Of a stretch of 26,471 nt of DNA, positions 21,296 to 26,471 are shown one piece after another. Each line of letters begins with the position of its first letter. Position 1 is the first letter of the stretch. This DNA is from an uncultured Lachnospiraceae bacterium (GTDB lineage: Bacteria > Bacillota > Clostridia > Lachnospirales > Lachnospiraceae). The stretch lies in assembly GCA_910588865.1 (NCBI GenBank), contig CAJUSJ010000056.1:1-26471 (forward strand). Direction: 5' to 3'. The translations under genes were made by a program, and so were the position numbers. The notes beneath the pieces were generated by a model. The model had not been told where the DNA came from. It searched no databases and worked only from the letters and a program-made list of their open reading frames with translations.

Positions 21296-23545
21296 CTAAT
21301 CCTTTATATAAACATATCCCTCATCCGGATTCCAGGACACTTCCGCGAAAATATTGAATCCAGTGATAATATTGGCCAGCGGGACGTAGAACGAGCTATC
21401 CGCCCAGTAGGGCCTGCCGCTGAAGGTTAAATCCCTCTTGAAGTTAGACGATCTGACAAAGTAGGCGGATCCCGCGGCAGTATTTAATGAAAACATTACA
21501 TTGACACCATTCTTTGACATCGTGACCCAGTCTTCGTCTGTTGTGATCACCGCGCCGTAGGCCTGGGCGATGTCTTCATACACGGCATACACCTTGCCGG
21601 CGTTTAGAACAGGCGGGTGGGCAAAGGGCACATCCTGGCCGTTGATATTGACTTTTATGGCCGGGGCGTTGTGGGCCGTGTTTTCGATCCGCGGTGTCTG
21701 TCCCACCGCGGCGGCGGTGTTATCTTTATAGATTTCCTTCATATAGTCAAACCATTCCGGCGGGATCGTGTCGCCGCCGCGGGTGCTGTAGGCCACGGGC
21801 ATTAAGATCTGCTCTCCGTCTATGTAAGGCTGGTCTACCCCGGTAAAATCCAGCTCATACCAGTTATTGTTGACATACACGCAGTTCCAGCCGTGGTTTA
21901 CATTATCATTTGAAATGACCATACAGGGGATGTCAAGCAATACGCAGATATCTTTTATGGCGTTGGCGTAGGTACCGCATATCCCTTTGCCGTCTAAAAT
22001 CAAAGTGATCGGGTCATTATTGAATTGATTTCCATCATAGTACGCGTTTTGCGCGAACCAAGTCTTAATATATCCTAACTGCCGTTCCGGATCACCAGAA
22101 TACTGTCTGGCCTGGCCGGCGATCTCATGGATCTTATTAAAATAGTCCGTATTTTCATAGCTGAAGGAACCGGTCCCGTTTACCTCTATTTTGAAATAAC
22201 TGGCGTTGGGGCTGTTTACCACCCTGCCCCATTCTGTGTACATGGCCTGCAGAGCTTGCCGCTCTTTTTGATACAGGCGGTTCCCGGGCAGCTCAATGCT
22301 AAAGCACATGTAATCTTCCATTTTTCCCGTGAGGGTTTTGCCGATGAGGCCGTCAACAAAGGAGGCGATATCCTGGAAGGAGGGATCCTCCTTTTGGTTA
22401 TAAACAATAGTGATTTCAGGATTCGATGTAGTTGCCCAGGATTTAACGCGGCCGCTGTAAGACCCGTAGGCTTCGCTGGCTTTAAACTTATTATTCATAT
22501 GCTCCGCGGTGGCATTGGCCGCGGCACCGGGGGACTGGAACCACCCGTTATTCATATAAGCGTCAAATTCGCTGTTGGAGATCCGTTTCGCCTCCCCCCA
22601 GGGCCTGTAAACAATCACCGTCTCATCGGCTTCCACATAAGACGGGATTCCCGCGTCAGATACCTTAATCAGAGGAACGATGGCGCTGTCATAAGGGATC
22701 AAAATTTCCTGCCCCACGCATAAGTCGCCGGAGACATCTACATGTCTTGGAGATAAAAATTCCGTGGGTTCGCCCTTGCTGTTATACATTGTCAGGATAT
22801 CCCTCAGGATCCAGTCGCATCCCCCTTCAAAGAAGCTGCCTTCATCTAATCGGGGCCCTTTATCGTTGGAGCCTTTCAGGGCCGTGTAATCGGATGCGGT
22901 CTTGTTTAGCCTGGGGGGATTTGCCAGCCTTGACAATTCCTTTACCTCGGCAGAGGATAATAAAGACACCCGGTCGCCGGAAGCGGTAATTTGTAATCTG
23001 GATTGCTCATCCGCCGTAAAAGCGGTGTTGATAAAATCGTCGTTTAACCATGGCCTTAAGGAACATTCATCCCAATTTGAATGCCGGGCAGTGTCCATAA
23101 ATCTGCCTAAACCATAGACCTGCTGTCTTTGCTGCCTGTCATAGGGCTGGGCGTCCAGAGCGTCTTTGGCCAGCAGGTATTCTTCACCGCCCAGTTCAAT
23201 TTTTTCCCATTGGATGGGTTCATACTTAAAATATCGGTATCCATTATCCTGTTCTACATAGGGAATGAGGTCGTACACCAGGGGACCATCGTCATCACTT
23301 GAGACTTCCTCCAGTGTGTATCCGTATTCCATATCTTCCACCCGTCTGTATCTTTGTCCGCCTACAAAAGCGTCCCCGTTCCCATCGTAGGAAGCGCCTG
23401 TAATGTCTGAGGAGGGAGAAGATACTTCTGTCTGGGGATAAGCGCCAAATGTTATGAATTCGCCGGCAGAAACGGTTTGTGGTTTGGCGGCGCTTAAAAC
23501 AGCCGCGGCGGATAGTATGATTACAGCAGAATATGATTTTTTCAT
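21296..23545 (-). CDS. Secreted multidomain transglutaminase-like protein (DUF6273-like, TG core, copper amine oxidase N-like)
   Basis: This 749-residue protein starts with a signal peptide ending near VSAGEF. Residues ~30-310 look like DUF6273 (FGAYPQTE, EPIQWEKI, YLLAKDALDAQPYD, WDECSLRPWLNDDF). Residues ~460-590 are a transglutaminase core with Cys523 in GKGICGTYAN, His551 in VNHGWNCVY and Asp566 in WYELDFTG. Residues ~630-748 resemble the copper amine oxidase N-terminal (stalk) module common on clostridial surface proteins (VNINGQDV, YVPLANIITGF). It lacks wall-binding repeats, so the stalk module may give surface attachment. Cys/His/Asp are intact, so it may be an active protease or transamidase. 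AAAGGAG precedes the ATG. Confidence 0.85.
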   Translation of the reverse strand: MKKSYSAVIILSAAAVLSAAKPQTVSAGEFITFGAYPQTEVSSPSSDITGASYDGNGDAFVGGQRYRRVEDMEYGYTLEEVSSDDDGPLVYDLIPYVEQDNGYRYFKYEPIQWEKIELGGEEYLLAKDALDAQPYDRQQRQQVYGLGRFMDTARHSNWDECSLRPWLNDDFINTAFTADEQSRLQITASGDRVSLLSSAEVKELSRLANPPRLNKTASDYTALKGSNDKGPRLDEGSFFEGGCDWILRDILTMYNSKGEPTEFLSPRHVDVSGDLCVGQEILIPYDSAIVPLIKVSDAGIPSYVEADETVIVYRPWGEAKRISNSEFDAYMNNGWFQSPGAAANATAEHMNNKFKASEAYGSYSGRVKSWATTSNPEITIVYNQKEDPSFQDIASFVDGLIGKTLTGKMEDYMCFSIELPGNRLYQKERQALQAMYTEWGRVVNSPNASYFKIEVNGTGSFSYENTDYFNKIHEIAGQARQYSGDPERQLGYIKTWFAQNAYYDGNQFNNDPITLILDGKGICGTYANAIKDICVLLDIPCMVISNDNVNHGWNCVYVNNNWYELDFTGVDQPYIDGEQILMPVAYSTRGGDTIPPEWFDYMKEIYKDNTAAAVGQTPRIENTAHNAPAIKVNINGQDVPFAHPPVLNAGKVYAVYEDIAQAYGAVITTDEDWVTMSKNGVNVMFSLNTAAGSAYFVRSSNFKRDLTFSGRPYWADSSFYVPLANIITGFNIFAEVSWNPDEGYVYIKD

Positions 23546-23689
23546 AGAGCTCCTTTCCGGAATATTCGTCTTCCCAACTGTATTTGGTATCTGCCCCTTT
23601 TATCTTCATATAGGAGCTGGCGAGAAAAGCTTTAAAAAAGCGTTGTGTTGTTTGATAACAGGAGTATACCAGATGGGGAAGCAGCGGTG

Positions 23690-23706
23690 GTCGCTTGGGA
23701 AGCGAC
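23690..23706. other. Short inverted repeat in the leader of the 23545 gene
   Basis: GTCGCTT (23690-23696) and AAGCGAC (23700-23706) form a 7-bp stem with a three-base loop. It lies about 45 bases downstream of the minus-strand promoter, inside the roughly 200-base leader, and might be a leader hairpin or a protein site. Confidence 0.45.
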
Positions 23707-23751
23707 AATTTATACAGCGATTGATTATTGGAAAAGAGTATGGTAAAATAA

Positions 23752-23780
23752 AATATATCATTTCGGGGTAAAAATGTCAA
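23752..23780 (-). promoter_or_regulatory. Promoter of the transglutaminase/YkgJ unit
   Basis: On the minus strand TTGACA (23780-23775), exactly 17 bases, and TATATT (23757-23752) form a near-consensus SigA promoter. The leader to the ATG is about 200 bases. A palindrome GTAACAGTTAC (23788-23798) lies just upstream of the -35 box, a place typical for an activator. Confidence 0.75.
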
Positions 23781-23993
23781 TTTTTAGGTAACAGTTACTG
23801 TCCACTCCATGACTAATCGCCCCGCTGATCAGTCATGAGCCAATACCATTATGGGGGCCAAAGCATAAGCCTCATTGCTGCGGGAAATTTTAAATGGGCA
23901 TATGCGGTTACATTTTTAGAATCATTTGTGATATGTTTTGCGCGGTTCGGCTTGACAGTCATTGATTTTAGCCAGGATTTAAGAGGAGGGAAT
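23781..23993. other. Intergenic stretch between divergent units
   Basis: It contains the GTAACAGTTAC palindrome (23788-23798) and an inverted repeat CATGACT/AGTCATG (23808-23814, 23831-23837). An open frame from 23835 runs into the SRPBCC gene but has no ribosome binding site and no family-like sequence, so I do not treat it as coding. TTGACA at 23952 has no suitable -10 box. Confidence 0.45.
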
Positions 23994-24404
23994 ATGACGA
24001 CATCCAGTATAAAGGCGAATATCCGATGCGATATACAAAAAGTCTGGGAAACCATATTAGCAGTTGAGAATTATCATACATGGAGAAGCGATGTGGACAG
24101 GATAGAGGTGATAGACGAAAAACGGTTTATAACATACACCGGGGACGGCTATTCCACTACGTTTACGGTTACTGTGGCTGAGCCGTTTGAACGTTGGGAG
24201 TTGGATGTGGAGAACAGCGATATCAAAGGGCACTGGGCGGTTGTACTTGCCTCAAGAGGCGGCGAAACAGAAATTAACTTTACCGCGAGCTCGGCAGCGA
24301 AAAAGCTTTTGACGAGGCCGATTGGCAAAAGCGTATTTGAAAAAGTGTATTTGGATAAGGAGCAGACGCGATTTATAGTGGATTTAAAGAAAGTCCTGGG
24401 GTGA
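23994..24404 (+). CDS. Small SRPBCC-superfamily protein
   Basis: The start at 23994 is fixed by AGGAGGG (23984-23990); an upstream in-frame ATG at 23835 lacks one. The 136-residue product has the START/polyketide-cyclase-like pattern: IKANIRCDIQKVWETIL at the N-terminus, a WRSDVDRIEVIDEKRFITY strand pair, EPFERWEL and a long C-terminal helix ending LDKEQTRFIVDLKKVLG. These proteins form a hydrophobic pocket for a small ligand; no ligand or reaction can be given. It stands alone, so context does not help. Confidence 0.8.
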   Translation: MTTSSIKANIRCDIQKVWETILAVENYHTWRSDVDRIEVIDEKRFITYTGDGYSTTFTVTVAEPFERWELDVENSDIKGHWAVVLASRGGETEINFTASSAAKKLLTRPIGKSVFEKVYLDKEQTRFIVDLKKVLG

Positions 24405-24451
24405 GGGTTTTCATAAACCGGAATAATCATGTTTCATTGATGGTTCAGGAA

Positions 24452-24487
24452 AGGGTGTTCCCGGGATTAGGTACGAAAGAACACCCT
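24452..24487. terminator. Hairpin downstream of the SRPBCC gene
   Basis: AGGGTGTTC (24452-24460) pairs perfectly with GAACACCCT (24479-24487) around 18 bases, 47 bases after the stop. No T-run follows. It may end the transcript or belong to the adjoining repeat element; a second stem ATGCGCC/GGCGCAT (24506-24512, 24535-24541) follows. Confidence 0.45.
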
Positions 24488-24543
24488 CATACGCCTGGCC
24501 AGCGGATGCGCCACCACCCAGGAAAGTTATGGCGGGCGCATTT

Positions 24544-24583
24544 GGCATACCTGAATTTAGATCGCCTGCGGCCATGTCCTTTT
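24544..24583 (+). repeat. Dispersed repeat, second copy
   Basis: GGCATACCTGAATTTAGA then CGCCTGCGGCCATG and TTTTAT match the minus-strand copy at 17790-17747 apart from about ten changes and one gap. Upstream flanks of both copies also share a CCACCC string. It lies next to two hairpins, giving a compact, potentially structured element of about 130 bases. Confidence 0.65.
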
Positions 24584-24613
24584 ATAGAATTCTGATTATA
24601 TAATAAAAAATAC

Positions 24614-24642
24614 TTGAAATTGAATGGGATTTAATGTAGAAT
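24614..24642 (+). promoter_or_regulatory. Promoter-like sequence in the gene-poor region
   Basis: TTGAAA (24614-24619), 17 bases, TAGAAT (24637-24642). The next possible gene is the small ORF at 25018. It may serve that ORF, an RNA, or be a leftover of a lost gene. Confidence 0.4.
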
Positions 24643-25017
24643 AAATTTTCAGAAATATGAACAAATTGTAAATATGGCAGTTTTTTAGTAGGAAAACGTT
24701 GTTTTCAGAATATTCTGTGAATTACCCCCTGAATTCGAGTCTGGAAAGCATTGATTTTAGCGAGGATTTTAGGGGATACCGTAGAAATGGGATGAGCCCG
24801 GAATAGGGCATTGACACGTCATGACCTTTCGGGAGTCGTCTTGCTTGGTGAAGAGTAAAACCAGAAAAATATATAGAAGCCAAAAGTATAAACAAGAGTA
24901 GGAAGTTAAAAGTACATAATAGTTGCGAACAAGAGCGTCAATCACACCCCCCAACCTTGGGTTTGTTTTTGTCGTTCTTTTTTCGTCCGGCGGTTAAAAA
25001 AACAAAGGAAGGTTATT
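24643..25017. other. Gene-poor stretch with a degenerate copy of an upstream leader
   Basis: No ORF with a credible start was found. Bases 24749-24776 (CATTGATTTTAGCGAGGATT...) match 23960-23987, the leader and ribosome-site region of the SRPBCC gene, at 25 of 28 positions. A shorter match lies at 25338-25350. This suggests duplicated and decayed DNA. Confidence 0.45.
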
Positions 25018-25128
25018 ATGTATATAAAGGAGAAACTTTGCTACGTTATCAATCGTGTAGCGGTAACGTACAGAATAGAGCAATCTCTTGGAAAGAGTAA
25101 ACTTTCAATTAGAGACACTTTTAATTAA
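25018..25128 (+). CDS. Possible small protein of 36 residues
   Basis: ATG at 25018 is preceded at good distance by AAGGAAGG (25005-25012), and the frame runs to TAA at 25126-25128. The peptide is basic and starts MYIKEKLCYVINRVAVTY. I recognise no family. The ribosome binding site is the main support; it could be a real small protein, a leader peptide or the 5' end of a lost gene. Confidence 0.35.
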   Translation: MYIKEKLCYVINRVAVTYRIEQSLGKSKLSIRDTFN

Positions 25129-25129
25129 C

Positions 25130-25158
25130 TGGACGAAATATGTGTTTGATCGTATAAT
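25130..25158 (+). promoter_or_regulatory. Promoter-like sequence before the 25391 gene
   Basis: TGGACG (25130-25135), 17 bases, then a perfect TATAAT (25153-25158). The leader to the next gene would be about 225 bases with no known element in it. Bases 25159-25390 hold no supported gene. Confidence 0.45.
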
Positions 25159-25390
25159 ATCTGTATTACAAATAGAAGGCATTATACTATGGGAAAAAAT
25201 CAAGCGCCATCGTTCTTGGACCAGAAGACCGCATAGATCTTGAGACTCAAATACGTCACAGTTCCGGGAAGATTTGAATTTGTAGTTAGCCGAAAATATG
25301 GTTTCTGGCTCCGGGAAGTTATAACTTGCTGGTACAGCATTGATTTTATGCGGAATCCTATGAATTGAGATGGGGCGCGGAGGTGATTGA

Positions 25391-25807
25391 ATGGAAAAAT
25401 TATTTGTGTACGCCCTTTTATATAGTGAAGGCTTTGACATGTGGGCTATGTATTCCAATACATTAGATAAACTCTTTATAGAAAATCCAGAAGATGAAAA
25501 TTATCTTTCCTTAGAAGGAATGGCCCCCAAAGAGGCTGTTTTACATACCATTGCGATTATGCACAGGAACACATTTGACACCGGGTATTTTGGGAAAATA
25601 TTGATGGAATCTCTGCGGCAGATCTATGAAAATATAAGGCTTGAAACTTTTGCGAAAAAGATGTATTCTCTGTGGAACAAGCTGCCTGGATTTGTGGATA
25701 AAGAGGAGCCATTTTTTACATTATGCTATGCTGATGATTGCCTGTCATATGGTGATGAGTATCAGTGCAGACAATTATATGAGAAAGCGATGAATTATTA
25801 TGCTTAA
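25391..25807 (+). CDS. Unknown 138-residue cytoplasmic protein
   Basis: GGAGGTG lies about 6 bases before the ATG, so translation is likely. The protein has no signal peptide or membrane segment, is acidic and rich in aromatic residues (FVYALLYSEGFDMWAMYSNT at the start, FFTLCYADDCLSYGDEYQ near the end), and is probably helical. I do not recognise a family. It converges with a possible SUKH-like immunity gene, and its size and composition would fit an immunity protein of a polymorphic toxin system, but no toxin is visible in the window. Confidence 0.65.
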   Translation: MEKLFVYALLYSEGFDMWAMYSNTLDKLFIENPEDENYLSLEGMAPKEAVLHTIAIMHRNTFDTGYFGKILMESLRQIYENIRLETFAKKMYSLWNKLPGFVDKEEPFFTLCYADDCLSYGDEYQCRQLYEKAMNYYA

Positions 25808-25815
25808 GCGATATT

Positions 25816-25858
25816 GCGGAAACAGGCTGTTTCCGCGGCTTGAAAGCTTTAGCCGCGG
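25816..25858. terminator. Two overlapping, mutually exclusive hairpins between convergent genes
   Basis: GCGGAAACAG (25816-25825) can pair with CTGTTTCCGC (25827-25836), and CCGCGGCT (25833-25840) with AGCCGCGG (25851-25858). They share bases 25833-25836, so only one forms at a time. They lie at the meeting point of two convergent genes and overlap the minus-strand stop codon, fitting a bidirectional transcript end, although no T-runs are present. Confidence 0.45.
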
Positions 25859-26471
25859 TCATATTGTGGCGCGGATATGGAGACAGAATTCTTGTTAAAT
25901 TCCTTATAACGTTTCGGCTGAATTCCGAACAGACGGGCCAGACTTCTGCTTATTTTTTGAAGGACGTTATGATCATCACAGGAAACTGTAATATTAAGCG
26001 CCCAATTCAAATCCACGGATATAATATATTCCGATGAAATGCCGTAGAAACGCACTTCGTCACTAAACCATGTCTTTTGTAATTGATACGGTCCTAATAA
26101 ATACTCGATCAATTCCATCGGCGTTGTCCATGGAATAGTTTGCGCTGACTTTTCGGATAAAATCTCACGAAATCTCTTTGGGGAAGCAGCAAAGTCAGTT
26201 TGATATAGAAACTGTGTACGTTCCACTTTCCGGAATGCCATTTGAAATAAGTAGTTTTCAAACGAACCTGAGAACAATTGTCCATCAAATTTATAGACCG
26301 GCGGATTTTCTCCCTCTGTCAGTTTCAAAAACAACACACTTTCTGACCAATGTGTAGAAAACAGCATATATTCATTCATATCAATATCAAATGCGTCTGT
26401 GTAACGGAGATAATCTCTTAATATACTGTCAATATTGACTTCTGTATACCCATCCCATTCCTGCTCCAACA
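25849..26471 (-). CDS. Possible SUKH/SMI1-KNR4-like immunity protein (5' end outside window)
   Basis: The frame is open to the window edge; the first in-window start-like codon is a TTG at 26469, so the gene most likely begins outside. About 207 residues are visible. ILRDYLRYTDAFDIDMNEYM, then WSESVLFLKLTEGENPPVY and SGSFENYLFQMAFRK resemble the helix, strand and PPVY-then-S.F pattern of SUKH immunity proteins that neutralise contact-dependent or secreted toxins. The C-terminal ~90 residues (PWTTPMELIEYLLGPYQLQK onward) would be an added domain. The family call is by eye and weak. Confidence 0.55.
   Translation of the reverse strand, partial: LEQEWDGYTEVNIDSILRDYLRYTDAFDIDMNEYMLFSTHWSESVLFLKLTEGENPPVYKFDGQLFSGSFENYLFQMAFRKVERTQFLYQTDFAASPKRFREILSEKSAQTIPWTTPMELIEYLLGPYQLQKTWFSDEVRFYGISSEYIISVDLNWALNITVSCDDHNVLQKISRSLARLFGIQPKRYKEFNKNSVSISAPQYDRG

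Noticed and set aside
22127..22723. 198-residue plus-strand frame inside the transglutaminase-like gene
   Set aside because: It is antisense to a continuous 749-residue gene with clear domains and has no start signals.
23952..23957. TTGACA as a promoter for the SRPBCC gene
   Set aside because: No -10 box lies at a suitable distance, and the expected start would fall in the ribosome binding site.
23835..23993. Longer start for the SRPBCC gene
   Set aside because: The extra 53 residues are not family-like and no ribosome binding site precedes 23835, while AGGAGGG sits properly before 23994.
25159..25290. Possible coding remnant (frame reading AIVLGPEDRIDLETQIRH)
   Set aside because: The stretch is short, without start or ribosome site, and no family was recognised; it could be chance in low-complexity intergenic DNA.
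25105..25458. 117-residue minus-strand frame
   Set aside because: It has no ribosome site, covers the promoter-like and leader region of the 25391 gene, and its composition is not protein-like.

Overview
The window looks like chromosomal DNA of a gut-type clostridium, most likely Lachnospiraceae or Clostridium cluster XIVa. This is inferred from strong GGAGG ribosome binding sites, low-to-mid GC, choline-binding-type (GW/YYF) wall-binding repeats on secreted proteins, DUF6273-like and transglutaminase-like surface proteins, and a Bacillus/Clostridium-style Amadori-sugar operon. No rRNA, tRNA, CRISPR array, integrase or intact insertion sequence was seen.

Region 1 (1-6206) is a surface-protein array. 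It holds the 3' end of one wall-binding protein (1-589), a decayed stretch with hairpins (590-1135), and a short secreted wall-binding protein that appears frame-broken (1136-1526). A 1172-residue mosaic adhesin follows (1582-5100) with NlpC/P60, GBS-Bsp-like, C-type lectin, five Big_2, Gly/Ser linker and wall-binding parts. A secreted protein with wall-binding repeats and a transglutaminase-like domain comes next (5103-6206). The 3' ends of the first and fourth genes share a perfect 134-base direct repeat, which suggests recombination between paralogues.

Region 2 (6372-12201) is a tightly packed six-gene unit that resembles a rebuilt dlt (cell-envelope acylation) operon: carrier protein, MBOAT acyltransferase, extracytoplasmic SGNH/DltD-like transferase, a secreted two-repeat protein, a stand-alone adenylation enzyme, and an M15 peptidase lipoprotein. 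The MBOAT ends in FIYNQF, which fits the C-terminal acyl-shuttle hexapeptide known from Dlt-type systems. The partner SGNH protein has Cys where the nucleophilic Ser is expected. I rate this the most interesting system in the window. A clear rho-independent terminator closes it.

Region 3 (12507-20571) is a fructoselysine-type (frl) Amadori-product locus: an FrlB-like SIS deglycase, a lipoprotein solute-binding protein with two ABC permeases and no ATPase, an FrlD-like PfkB kinase, a second SIS deglycase paralogue, a PHP-family phosphoesterase, and a GntR/HutC regulator. Imported glycated amino acids would be phosphorylated by the kinase and split by the SIS enzymes to glucose 6-phosphate and amino acid. 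Related AT-rich palindromes lie at the first promoter, at an internal promoter before the PHP gene and at the regulator start codon, suggesting autoregulation.

Region 4 (20602-23780, minus strand) is a two-gene unit: a 749-residue secreted transglutaminase-like protein and a YkgJ-type cysteine-cluster protein, behind a near-consensus promoter. Region 5 (23781-26471) is gene-poor. It has a small SRPBCC protein, about 1 kb of mostly non-coding DNA with a dispersed repeat also found in the frl locus, a possible 36-residue ORF, a 138-residue unknown protein, and the truncated end of a possible SUKH-like immunity protein.
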